From Mytilinidion resinicola (lineage: Eukaryota > Ascomycota > Dothideomycetes > Mytilinidiales > Mytilinidiaceae), in NCBI RefSeq assembly GCF_010093595.1, contig NW_022985438.1, positions 857,241-921,240 of the forward strand: a DNA stretch of 64,000 bases, given 5' to 3'. Positions 11,440-21,780 of the stretch are shown piece by piece. The notes under the pieces were generated by a model that was not told the DNA's origin, ran no database searches, and saw only the letters and a program-made list of their open reading frames with translations. The translations under genes were made by a program, and so were the position numbers. Position 1 is the first letter of the stretch. Each line of letters starts with the position of its first letter.

Positions 11440-11790
11440 GATGTGTGGCATCCAACACGACGGGTGGATAAGCGGAGGGACCACACCTCGATCGATCTCT
11501 GCCACTGGACGCTACAGGCTACGTCTTCCCCTCCCCGCCGACTGAAGTGCGGTCTGACGCGGTGAAGGAAAGCCCGGCAATCTACAAACAGGATGTGTGG
11601 CACCTTTTACGACTGGGTGGGGTAAGGGCGGGATCACACCTTCTCAAGACGCTCGATGGATACTCGCGGTCACGTATTGCTCCCTTTCGCTCAAGCATTG
11701 GCTGACACACTCTTGATAGCTCCAACCATCAACATCTTCAATAGGACGTGTGGCACCTTGTACGACTGGGTGGGTAAGCGGCGGGACCAC
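11440..11790 (+). repeat. Tandem exon-intron modules, array beta
   Basis: Three 28-29-bp exon-like cores preceded by AG acceptors, at 11440-11467, 11592-11620 and 11745-11773, spaced 152 and 153 bp. The core is GA(T/C)GTGTGGCACCTTxTACG followed by ACTGGGTGG. The third is followed by a perfect GTAAGC donor, the second by G-GTAAGG, and the first by ATAAGC, where the GT has become AT. The intervening sequence ends in branch/acceptor-like GCTGACACACTCTTGATAG before the third copy region. This is a second family of duplicated exon-intron units next to array alpha. Confidence 0.6.
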
Positions 11791-12169
11791 ACTCTTCGAT
11801 CATACTCCTTTGCGGCAATATCGCGGTCAAGTCTCCCTTTATTCTTCTCAATTTGGTCTGACACGTCCTGGATACACTTCTCGATTTATGGGATTCCTAG
11901 GTACCAGGCCCTCGGGCGCATTTGACAAGGCAAGTCGTCCAGCTATCTCTTTTGAACCACTTCCTTTATGGTGATACAAAAACAACCCGCCGAAACGTCG
12001 AGAGTTACACCGTTGGTAGTCGTCCTGAAAGCTCACTTGCCTTCGGTTCTCGATATAGAACGTGTGGATTTCCTTGAGAAACTCTTCTCTGTTCTGATTC
12101 CCATCTCGCTCCTCTTTCTCCGCTATCCTTCGGCTTGCTTGAATGTTCTAACGAGGCATGGGCAGAACA

Positions 12170-13125
12170 GCAAATTTCCATGATTCGAATGGCGGCATTT
12201 TCGGACGCTCTTTGCTCAAACGCCACGACGTATAAAACGAAAGTGAGTTGACAATAGTTTCTCCATCTCCCCTCGTGTAATGATGAAACTTATTCTGTGT
12301 TTTTTGACCAAAACTCTATCTGCCTGTGCTAGGATTGACGCTTGTCAACCAGCATATCTGGAGACGCCTAATGTTAATTTTCTCTGATTAAACACCTCTC
12401 TGCTTCATCTGCTATCACCCTCTTCTCGAACCATCTCTGACACTGTTTGAACAGGACCTCCGGACTCCAAATCGCGTCGATTTCTCGAGCAGAGCAAAGC
12501 ATGGAAACAAAGCTGAGGTAAGCTGGCACCATTTCCTCCACCACCCCTCTCGTTATATGATGAAAAGTCAATTTCTGTGTTGTTATCTGATGGGCTGGGG
12601 TTGGCATGGGTCGGGGGGAGCTCCTCGCTCATATGTCACCTCGGCTCACATGGAAACCAAGATTCGATTTGACCTTTTTTCTGATCAACATTTGCCTCCA
12701 CCTGATCAACATTTACCGCCTTCTCCGAACCTTTCTGACATTGCCAAGGCAGGACTTCCAATCTTCGAATCGCGTCGGTTTCTCGGGTGGGCAGAGCGTG
12801 GAAGCAAAGTGAAAGTAAGTTTGCATCCTTTCATCTTTCGCCCTTGTCTTTATATGACGACAAATTTGGAATGACCGGGCTGGGGTGGTTTGGGGTGGAA
12901 CTTCAAGGAAGTCATCCCTGTCTCGCCCCAGCACGAGTGGAGACTAATTCAACATGCTAATTTTCTCTGATTGATACTTCTTTCCTTTCATCTACCGTTT
13001 ATCGTCTTCTCCGGACTTTTCTGACGTTGTCTTAGCAAGACCTCCCAGCCACGAATGGCTCTCGGACGTCGCTCAACTGAGGTTCCGAGGCTGGACGTAA
13101 AGGCCAAACGTAAGTTGATATTCTT
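12170..13125 (+). repeat. Tandem exon-intron modules, array gamma
   Basis: At least three and probably four modules. Exon A 12455-12517 and exon B 12753-12814 are clear homologues (GAC-TCC-A-TC-AATCGCGTCG-TTTCTCG followed by AGAGC-TGGAA-CAAAG) and each follows a CAG acceptor and precedes GTAAGC/GTAAGT. Exon C about 13036-13109 and an exon ending at about 12242 before GTGAGT sit at matching positions. The introns share a start with C-rich sequence then TATATGATGAAAA-type sequence, and an end with TTTCTGAC followed by an AG acceptor. Period is 285-300 bp. Confidence 0.6.
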
Positions 13126-15752
13126 CTACGCACTCACTTCGCTCATTTTGTAATGATGAAAACCCCCCAGACTAATCTTCTCTGGACTTACGCTCCGAGC
13201 ATCTCGGCGCACTGGTGACTGGGTTGTGCGAGTCTGATGTCCACTCTTGTCTCGCTTTTGTTCTCATCTCGCTTTCTTGGATCCAGTATCTAACGTCGAT
13301 GTAGGCCATATCCATCGGTCACGGAGCCAGCATTTGCGAGGAGGTTTGGGTGATGAGGGACGAAGTGTAGCGGGTGTGGAGTACGTGAAGGCGGACGAGT
13401 CGGAGAAGCAATGACGAGACCGTGGTTGAACTGGGGCTGTAGCTTCCGTAGCACCAAAGACCTCATAATGAAGAGCCTTTGCGCTTTAACGATACACTGT
13501 TGTTGTCCACTCTCCAAGCTGATTATCGCCGACAAGCATCGCAATGTTCCAAAGGTACGGTACAAAGTGATCATGTCGGCTCATTACCACATCAGGGCTG
13601 CATCCGTATCCTACTCTTACTTCGTACTACAATCACTGCTAATCTCTTGAGATTTTTAGTTCTGTCTTGTGGTCTTCCCTGAGCAAGCTGATTTGTATCG
13701 TGCCATTTCGATGCAAGCTCTGGTCGGACCCAATCGAGCAGCCGTGCGGCGATGATTGGAATGATGGGAGAACACCATGAGGCGAGCCATGCATGGGTAC
13801 CCAGATCTGTAGGCAGATGATGGTCGCTTTGAAAGAAACATTGCACCTTCGATGGCGTTGGAAAGGCGTAGGTCAACGTTGGAATAGAAGTAGGGCCGAA
13901 GAAAGGGGCGAACCGGGCGCCCCGCCATCGCGTTCCTGGGAAGACGCACGCGAGCTTGATCCAACATCAGCTCTTGGCTACGGTCCTCGCATCTTTCAGT
14001 AGCGGCATACTGAGTCCGTCAAGCGATCGGAACTCATCGCGGTCGGATTACTATGTTGTCTTTCTTGTATTTTGATGATCTAGAACGGAATAGCTAGCTT
14101 GGTGACCGCGAAACAGCTTCCTTCATACGAACTCCAGCCTGGCCGACCGGTCAAGCTCTCCGAGGATGTCTAGCACTTCCGTATTTTGAACCAGTCATGT
14201 AGCAATGATTGCTAAAGCGGCGTATGAGAATGTCGGTCACTGGCGCAGTCCCTAGATGGAAAACATCGTATTAGGTGACGTCCCAAGCTTTTCCAATAAT
14301 GTAGTCACTTTAGATGTGATTACGATCCAACAAAGTGCTTTCTTATGCTCAATTTCTTGAACTTATAACGTGTGCTTGCTCAAATTTTCGCAAAAGTTTC
14401 CATTTTAGATGTCATTTCTGTGTATACGGTAATTCGGAATGCTTTCCCCTTACGGCAATACAATACTACCATGTATGTAAGGGACGTCCTGAGTTTTCGA
14501 GTATATGGCCCTAATCTTGATACAATCGCTGGCAATTCCAGAAATGGTGCAGGTACTGTAGAGATGACTGCAGGACGGCACAACACTCCATCTCTTCCGT
14601 TTAGAAAAGCTTCATCTCTTGCGTTTGAGTCCGTCAATTCAATTATAAATGAGAATTGGGATTTGTGAGCCGCTGCATCCTTGGATGAGCCGATCACGGA
14701 GGTGATTATTGTCGTTGGGATGCTGTCACCGAGCGAAGTTCACGCCCTTTTTTCACCAGAACATCGTCTTCGCCTTTACAACACTAGCCCACCTGGCCGA
14801 GCCATCTTGTCGGCGGACTCTCACCCTCCTTAGCATCGTCAATTCGCCCTCGCACCCATCCTTTTACTCAGACCGCCAGCACGGCCGTCGCGGAGCGCCC
14901 GACGGTCACCTACTGAGCAAACCGCGGAGACATACGTGATTGCTCGGGAGCATTACTCGATCACCGGGGAGGGATGCGAGCCGAGTCGGGGGCCTCAGAT
15001 CACTTGCTCTCTTAGGAGAGAGTCATCAAGCATTTTTGCTGGCTATTCTTGCCACAGGTGTTCGTCACTACAGCTGCCCTGCGCCGACCACATTCACACA
15101 AACATCGACACAGGCCTGCTTAGAGTTCTTCCTACCTGCCAAATAACCTCCCAATAGAGCCCTCAGATACACGGCAAGCTATACGAAGCTGCCTTACGGT
15201 ACCTCTGTACGTGTACAACCGACCTACAGCACCAACCACCAACTCATCTGGCACCGCTCGTGAACCACTAGATCCAGTGGTCCGTTCACCGCTTTATTAA
15301 GCAACGCGCAGGCCATTACAAGAATGCGTACAAGGGAAAGCCTTTCGTGCGGATGATAGATCAAGACACGTTGTATCCCCGAGTCTATTTTACAGGGACA
15401 TTCCTCAAGATCATAAGCTCGATTTTGAGAAGGCGAATAAAAGATTAGCTCCTGAGGTTTACCTTGGAAACGTGGAATAGGTTAAATCAGCTCTCCGCCA
15501 CTTAATGACACCAACGGCGTCAGTACTCACCCTTACTATGTTGAAAGATTACCTCAACAAGTCACTCCTGACCGGCCTGCAGAGACCCGCCAACAGATCT
15601 TGTTGAACATGTGCAACACCGAGGTCCACTCCCTCTTGATTTCCTTATACCAGACTTCACACCAAATATATCAACAGCTTGCGCAAGATCACGAACAGGC
15701 ATGGCCGATGAGGATATAGCAGCGTTCTCCGAGGGTATGCTCGCTCTCGGAG
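13126..15752. other. No gene recognised; relic sequence
   Basis: Short open frames only. 15300-15650 has a partly open plus-strand frame (KQRAGHYKNAYKGKPFV, then QVTPDRPAETRQQILLN) directly upstream of the LTR-like copy and could be internal retroelement sequence, but no diagnostic integrase or reverse-transcriptase motif was seen. Confidence 0.3.
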
Positions 15753-16081
15753 TGATTCGTTACGCCCTTTCGCACTCGGGTTGTAACAGCTACAACCTAG
15801 GATCAACAACTCATACGGTTCACGGTCACCTACGTACAGACTTGGAGTTGCTGGCATAGTAGCTGCCTACATGCCTAGCCAGTTACAACTTCTACAGAGA
15901 GGGGTTGGGGTACGGTGGCCTACCCTGCCTAATGCTGCCTACTGCTGCCTCCAATTAGTGCTTCTGCCTATGCATACAGTCACTTCCTACGTAGTATATA
16001 GTTTGGCCTTCGGGCCCCCGAAATAAGACAGAGTTCACATCAATTTTCAACCTGAGTTTCGCCGCAGAAGCAAATTTCACA
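15753..16081 (+). mobile_element. Copia-like LTR remnant, copy A
   Basis: Sequence with TG...CA ends. Its head (CACTC-GGTTG, then CTACAACCTAGGATCAACA, then ACTCATA) and its tail (GTATATA, then GAGTTCACATCAATTT, then CAACCTGAGT) both recur in the same order, on the opposite strand, at 21781-22052. The middle differs. The layout (conserved ends, about 270-330 bp, TG/CA borders) fits fungal Ty1/copia LTRs. No flanking target duplication or intact internal region was recognised. Confidence 0.6.
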
Positions 16082-16818
16082 AGACATCCAGGACTTCGAA
16101 CGAGCTTTCACCGCGACCGTCGAGACATATGGAGAACTGCCTCCGCTCGTGGAAGGAACTTTACATGAAATCTGTGACGCGGCGGAGGGAGTGGAAGGCT
16201 CAGTCTAGGATATGGAACTCACTGGGCTGGAACTGGTGAAGCTTATACATATTGAAAGCAGCCTCAATAGCATCAAACTACTTGTCTTCCTCAAGCTCCG
16301 AACAGAGAGACTCTGGATATATGAAAATAGTGACGCCGCTGGAGTAGGAGCTGTAATTTCTCCTTTCCTATAATTCCTGCCTGTGAATCGACGTAAAACC
16401 GCCGGCGTGACGTTTGCCGCCCCTTGGGCTTCCACACTCCAGGCGTAATGTTAAGCTTAGCACAGCAGCATCTGAGCTGCCTCTTGAATGAACGTGTTCC
16501 TATGCTCCTGACAGTAGTGTCTACCTCCAAAATTGCTACTCAGACCTGTGATATCTGTCTGTGTGCCCAGACTTGGCCTGTCACTGGAGAACTGTGACGA
16601 TCTGCTGGCACTTTCTGGTGACTCGTATCATTAGCCAGAGAGAAGAATGGCTGCTGCTTGTCAGGTGAAGTGGGGCACGGGGCTTCGCTAGCGTTGAAGT
16701 TGCCTGTTTCCTTCATCTTCCGCCCGCCTCAACTCAAAAACTTAACCTCCTTCATCACATCACCTCCACATCAACACACCGGCGACGATGCAAGGCATCT
16801 CCATCGTGAGGTCTCCGC
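16082..16818. other. Relic sequence after LTR copy A
   Basis: 16085-16210 is open on the plus strand (DIQDFERAFTATVETYGEL, LVEGTLHEICDAAEG) before a stop; it is then followed by MELTGLELVKLIHIE. It may be a gene fragment, but I cannot name the family. 16690-16800 is C/T-rich. Confidence 0.3.
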
Positions 16819-17355
16819 TTGGATGCAAGTATTATCCATGTTGATTACGTACCCAGTAAGCGCCTCTGGCGGCACCGGTCCGCCGCCGGTGCCAATCGCC
16901 AGGCGATCCAGCCAAATCCTCACCAGGCTATTCGCATCGAGACCCCTATGGCTAGCCGCTGTGTTGTACTCAAAAACATGTACAACGTGGAAGAACTGTG
17001 AAGTAGGTGTACCTCATCAATTACTTAGCACAGATACTAACGAGTCGTAGGGAGGAACCTGATTGGAAGACCGACCTGACCGAAGAGGTGGGAGAAGAGT
17101 GCAAGACGGCTTATGGCGGCGCCTTCCTCCACGTCAGAAATCGTTCTAGTCTTGACCCCCGGCGATATCTACGACATGTTTGCCGGCGTGCTTGGTGGCG
17201 ACAACACGATCGAGGGCCTCAATGGCTGCTTCTTCGCAGGCCATATGGTTACCGCAGAGCCTCTTTCTGATGCTATGCCGCCGCAGAGCTGCAGAGCTAT
17301 TCACGCTGTCGTCGACGAGCTTGAACTCGAAGCGACAGGCCCATGCCTGACTTAG
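16819..17355 (+). pseudogene. Fragment of RBM39/Rsd1-type splicing factor (C-terminal UHM domain)
   Basis: The frame ending SRCVVLKNMYNVEEL continues over an intron at 16998-17050 (GTGAAG donor, ACTAAC branch, GTAG acceptor) into EEPDWKTDLTEEVGEECK, which is the signature start of the third RRM (U2AF homology motif) of RBM39/CAPERalpha and fungal Rsd1. After HV-R-SSLDP the frame must shift by one base in a C-run near 17157 to continue GDIYDMF, LGGDNTIEGLNGCFFAGHMVTAEP, the remaining UHM strands. The upstream RS domain and RRM1/2 are absent, and the DIY/NG core is followed by unrelated sequence to a stop at 17355. The retained intron shows that it derives from DNA, not from a processed mRNA. 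The expected parental gene lies elsewhere. Confidence 0.75.
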
Positions 17356-17790
17356 GCGTTATGAATCTAGCTAAGATCAGTTGAGGCCACTGTCCTGGTC
17401 GGAATAAGTATGGCTAACATAACGATGCTAGTGATACTGCTCTCTACAGTTCGAATTGGATTCGCCGCAGCTGGACTTCACCTTCAGCCTTGCAAGCAAG
17501 CAGAGCTCGAATCATTCCACATCTTCCAACAAGGTCAACCAGGTTAGTACCTACCATCTCCCTGGAAGCAAACCTAGCTAAATTAGTGGAACCTAGGATA
17601 CCAGAAGCAACGCAATGGCCGCGTTGGCGAGGAGTGTCTGCAAAACATCACGCCCAAACCTACCTCGTTCCTCCTGTCACGCTCCTCTAAGCACCTACAT
17701 CCTTCGCCCAACCCAGCAGCCAGCGGCACCAGAAGACAACACCACGGCCCCCAGCTTCGACAGCATCACTAAGACTCACATCATACTAAG
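17356..17790. other. Unrecognised sequence between gene fragment and tandem repeat
   Basis: Contains an ATG frame from 17615 (MAALARSVCKTSRPNLPRSS) that looks like a mitochondrial presequence (Arg/Ser-rich, few acids) and runs into the repeat units downstream. Possible captured first exon; no identity. Confidence 0.25.
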
Positions 17791-18300
17791 TGAGGACGCA
17801 CCCCCCCTCTTCGGAGGCTTGCTGAACCCACCCGCCATCCGTCTTGTCAACCAAACCGGTAGATCTGCCGGCTGCAGCACTATCGGCACTTATGGTGGTG
17901 ATTGCCTTACAGCCGCCCATTCCGCCTTGCACGACGTGCGTTGGCATCTACGCAGAGGTCGGGGAACTAGCTCAGTCCGCACGCAAAGCATGGGCGAAGA
18001 TGCACCCCTCCTTGGAGGCCTGCGGAGCCCATGCCCCGTCATCTGACAATCAACCCGGTGGAGCTGTCGGCTGCAGCATGATCGGCACGGATGGCGGTGA
18101 TTACCTCACAGCCGCCCTGGACGTTTGCGCGAGGTGCTTGGCACGTCTGCGTAGGGGCCGAGGGGATGAACATGGTGATATAAGCATGGGCGAAGATGCA
18201 CCCCTCTTCGGAAGCTTGCGGAGCCCATGCAGGAATGCAGCTTTTTGCTGTCATTCCACCAGACCTGGACGAGGACGCAGCCTCCACGCAGCCCCTTCCG
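17790..18300 (+). repeat. Tandem repeat, about 195-205 bp period
   Basis: Units begin GA(G/A)GA(C/T)GCACCCC at about 17792, 17997 and 18191, each near GGAGGCTTGC or GGAAGCTTGCGGAGCCCATGC. The first two units also share CGGCTGCAGCA-TATCGGCAC, GATGGCGGTGATT, ACAGCCGCC and GTTGGCATCTACGCAGAGG/CTGCGTAGGGG. The third unit diverges after about 45 bp. Stretches of each unit are open in different frames, and a further weak GAGGACGCA start occurs near 18270. Confidence 0.6.
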
Positions 18301-18690
18301 AGGACCACTGTGGAGGCATGCTGAGCCCAAGTCGCCCACCATCAGCGAGCCAATCTGCTGTAGAGAGAAGCTGGGTGCAGCTTTCGACAGCCCTGGTGGT
18401 GGGTTGGGTGGCGAAATCGGACTCTGCGACCTCCGCGTCGGTGCCACCTGGTAACACTCACATTGAGTGGCTAGCGCAGAGACGTATGTACCTTGTAGAT
18501 AGTTGACCGGCGAAGCTGGAATGGCTACCAAAGATATGACTTTCTCTACCTTCTTGTGTCTTATATGGACCTGGTGACTTGGATTGTGATGTTGAAGACC
18601 CTCCCTTTGATACCATAGCGCCACAGAGTGACGAATATATTTTTCCTTCTTCATACAGTACTAAGTTATAAGTTTGAATACGCATTTATA

Positions 18691-18880
18691 CCACTGCTCC
18701 GGCTCCAGTCTTGCTCGCTCGACACCGCTGTAAGGAGTGTTCCAGCTAGCAGGTATCGGCTTCGTCAAAAGGTAGTATAGTTTCCACTATGTTGGATTTT
18801 AAATCGTATTTCGAGTTTTGGAAGTCTACCGGGAAGGACAAGGAGTACTCGAACTTATGTCTCGGTACTGTCTGAGGTAT
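18691..18880 (+). repeat. Dispersed repeat, copy 1
   Basis: Shares an ordered set of matches with 56203-56407 on the same strand: TCTTGCTCGCTC, AGGAGT, CTAGCAG, CAAAAGG, TTTCCACT, ATCGTATTT, GAGTTT, AAGTC and ACTTGTGTCT/ACTTATGTCT. Roughly three quarters of positions appear to agree by eye. No terminal repeats or coding capacity recognised; probably a fragment of an old transposable element. Confidence 0.55.
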
Positions 18881-19328
18881 GACCGGCGGTCCGAGCAGCT
18901 CTGGGGTGAATGAAATGTTGAGTAGAAAACGGCTAGTTGAGCGGAAGGACCACCGACAACGAGGCGGCCACAACGCATTTTGATACCTCCGCTGAAGTCT
19001 TGCTGCGACCTGAAACAATCGACAACATCGCCCAAAGTCCCTCGACACCTGTGCATACCGGTCTTCCGCTGACTCCTGGACCCGGCGGCCGCAGCTCAGC
19101 CAACCCTGCGTCTAAGAAGAAGCTCGCCCCGAAAGTACGTACCTGCAGCTCAGGGCGAAAGATCGTTCTTTGACACACTTCCAGACCGCGAAAGAGATCG
19201 AGAGATTGTGTCACCGACCTCAAGCGGCAGACTCCTAGGCCTCAAGGGCGCAAATCAACTCCAAATGTACCCAGCTACCCTAGATCACCCTCTATCACGG
19301 TTCCACTGACCTAAATCAAGTAGCCACC
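18881..19328. other. Unrecognised sequence with a possible spliced exon
   Basis: 18937-19130 is open on the plus strand (SGRTTDNEAATTHFD to KKKLAPK) but has no ATG. A GTACGT donor at about 19135 and a TTCCAG acceptor at about 19183 would join it to TAKEIERLCHRP and a stop. Could be the remains of a small gene; no identity. Confidence 0.25.
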
Positions 19329-19931
19329 ATGCCGCTCACTATAATGTCGGACGTTGTTAGGGAGGTCGCCAACGGAGTGTTCTGGACCGGCTCCGACTCA
19401 GTGGCTATCAAACGAGTCTTCCAAAAGGCGGAAGACGAGCATCGGCGACAGATGCCCTGGTTCAACGACCTGCTGGCCCGCGTCGAGCATGAGACAGCGA
19501 GCCCGGAGGACGACACTCTCCACACCTGCTTCCACAATTTGCTCCTGGCAGCAAGCCAGGGGTACCGACAGGCGATTGCGGTCGCTATGCAGATAGCTCG
19601 AGGACAACCGGCGGACATAGAAGTGGACATCGAGGCCGCGGAGAAGGACAACCGAGCGCGGGCACTTCTGTCCCTGCACACACAGCTGAGTGGCCTCGTT
19701 TACAAGATGGTGGAAGAGGAGCACCTGGGTCTGGGGGACGTGCTGCTCGATATCGACATTCATTGTGAAATGATCACGAATGGCACGCTCTATCGGACTT
19801 GGGAGGAGGATGTCGGACAACCCTTTGCGGTAATGGTGTTGCACACAGTGTTACGATGTGACTGGAACGTCGACGATGTTGTAGAGAAGGTCCGGGAGTA
19901 CCTGGACACGCTCCGACCATTCGTTGTCTAA
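19329..19931 (+). CDS. Hypothetical protein (200 aa)
   Basis: Intact single-exon frame whose ATG sits in a strong context (TAGCCACCATGCC). The product is acidic and largely helical (RVFQKAEDEHRRQMPWFNDL, CFHNLLLAASQGYRQAIAVA, VREYLDTLRPFVV) with no signal peptide or membrane segment and no family I recognise. It is the only long open frame within 13-28 kb that keeps codon structure, so it may be an orphan gene or a fragment that has stayed open by chance. Confidence 0.45.
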   Translation: MPLTIMSDVVREVANGVFWTGSDSVAIKRVFQKAEDEHRRQMPWFNDLLARVEHETASPEDDTLHTCFHNLLLAASQGYRQAIAVAMQIARGQPADIEVDIEAAEKDNRARALLSLHTQLSGLVYKMVEEEHLGLGDVLLDIDIHCEMITNGTLYRTWEEDVGQPFAVMVLHTVLRCDWNVDDVVEKVREYLDTLRPFVV

Positions 19932-20849
19932 CGAGCATTGAGGGCGGGAAAGAGTGGCATCATTGGAGGAAGACTGTATCTGAGCATAGCTCTAGGGATG
20001 TATTCCGGGCGGCAGCTTCGTACCTCTTGGCTGCTTTAGTAAAAGCAATACAGCCGTTCTGCCATGAATATACCCGAGTGAACGTGATTCGAAAGCTGGG
20101 CAGCGTCGCCACGAACGCCGACAGCACTCCAAACTCACACATACTCCTTCTAGGCGTGAAGCATCATGCCCAGAAGCCTTTGTGTCTTTGCCGAAGTTCT
20201 CGCGGTCGATATTCAGTCAAAAGCGTGCACTGTCCAACGGGCCCACCCGTGTGTTGTGGTATATATTTTGTGTAAAATCAACACACTTCGCCTTCGGGCA
20301 TTTGGTCAAATTGAAGCGATACCGAGAAGATTAGCTTTTTGGCCCCTGCACTAAGGATGACACGCTCTATCAAAGAGTAGGATGGTCAACATGCAAGCTG
20401 TCACCTCATCCTTGGTTTGTGTCCAGTGACAGAGCGCCTGAATCTAAGGGCGAAGACTTTCCGCTCACCAGAGCCTCAATAGACGAGTATCACGACGTTT
20501 CAATTGAGTGATAGATGATATCGTCTGAGGTGGCCCGGCGAAACTCGAGCGCCCAAAACGATCTCTGTGAGCTCCGTCCTGATTGAAAAGGTCTGGGAAG
20601 GGGTGGTGTTGGTGGTGGCCCGAACAGGCTTAGCTCGCTCAAGCGGCTGCCTATATCTTTCCTGCCTCAAGTTGATCCGGCCTCTTTTCTACCATCACGC
20701 CCAGAAGATCGTTTCATTCTAATTCGTAGTGCCACACGGCACTCAGCAACACTACCAAGCTTCAAAACCACGGTCGGTACTGAGATATCCTTCTTTCAGT
20801 ACCGACAGTAGTTGAGAAGCTTAGTAGTTTTCGGCTTCCCGCCAGAAGG
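19932..20849. other. No gene recognised
   Basis: Short frames only. Contains an 11-bp perfect inverted repeat, GTCGGTACTGA at 20773-20783 and TCAGTACCGAC at 20796-20806 with a 12-nt loop, 44 bp before the ATG of the glutamate-synthase fragment. Confidence 0.4.
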
Positions 20850-21460
20850 ATGGGGCGAGTTTCATTCGCCCAAGACACAGAATCTGCCGACGACCTCATT
20901 GAGGAGTAGCCTGTCGAGGTCTTCCCATATCAAGACACTCCTGACAACAAGTCATGGGCTGGTACGCTTCCACTGAAGCAGGGTCTCTATGATCCAGAGC
21001 TCGAAAAGGATGCCTGCGGAGTGGGCTTTGCAGTGTGAGTTTCTCCCCACCTGCCTCTCGTACACCACGTGAACTAACATTATACAGGCACCAAGGGCAA
21101 GGCCAGCCACAAGATCGTCGGCGATGGTAAGAAAATTCCAAAATCTGCGGGACTTCAGAAGCTAATTTGTGACAGCTCGTTCTCTCTTGTGCAACATGAC
21201 CCATCGAGGGGCGGTCGGCTCTGACGCACGCGATGAAGAAAACAGGGCATCAAGCTGCCAGACCTATGACAATACGCTGTAGGAAACTTGCTCTTCAAGC
21301 TGGACGCAGAGATACTGAAGGAGACAATTGCTACGTTCGAAGAGGTCGCAGACTCACTCGACATGCGGGTGCTTGGATGTGGCAGGCCGCTGATACTGGA
21401 GACAATGATTGAGACGACGATTTTGGCTGACGAAGCTACGCATCTGTCAAATCGAAAGAT
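20850..21460 (+). pseudogene. 5' fragment of NADH-dependent glutamate synthase (GOGAT, GLT1 type)
   Basis: The start (MGRVSFAQDTESADDLIEE), the NKSWAGTLPLKQGLYDPELE segment and KDACGVGFAV are the N-terminus of fungal GOGAT; the Cys of DACGVGF is the glutaminase nucleophile. Damage seen: a TAG at 20907-20909 (codon 20); a frame break after the first intron (21035-21087), where CAC-C-AAG must shift to read KGKASHKIVGD; a second intron at 21127-21175 leading to ARSLLCNMTHRGAVGSDAR; loss of about 25 codons between SDARD and GIKLP; and a TGA inside KLPDL-QYAVGNLLFKLD. After LKETIATFEEVADSLDMRVLG the similarity ends. The synthase and FMN/NAD domains, over 1500 residues, are missing. Confidence 0.85.
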
Positions 21461-21780
21461 CGGAAGGTTAGTCGTCCTCCCACGTCCTCGCAAAGACCAA
21501 TGCTGATGACTGTCAGGCCTCCCTGCTGTTGAAGACCCGAAGATTTGGGGGCTGAAGAGTATGGAGACGAAGGAATCTTGGTTCGATCAGACCGGTCTTC
21601 TCGGTACTGGCAAGCCGGGTGGAACTCCTAGCTGGCTTCTTCCTCACTTCACGACTTCTATCAATGCTGCGAAGGACCTCCTGGTGCACAGACGGTGTAT
21701 GCCCGAACTCAGACGATTCTCGCCCGCGACTCTAAGACTTGGCCGATGGTTGTGGTCGCCTTCGACCTCTCTGAGATGGG
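21461..21780 (+). pseudogene. Unidentified gene fragment
   Basis: After a CTGTCAG acceptor-like site near 21517 a frame reads PAVEDPKIWGLKSMETKES, WFDQTGLLGTGKPGGTPSW, LLPHFTTSINAAKDLLVHR and stays open to 21785. It is unlike the GOGAT piece it abuts and ends where the LTR-like copy B begins. It looks like coding sequence of another gene, not identified. Confidence 0.35.

Noticed and set aside
12170..13125. Possible CRISPR array because of the regular spacing
   Set aside because: Units are about 290 bp, diverged, flanked by splice sites and in a eukaryotic genome.
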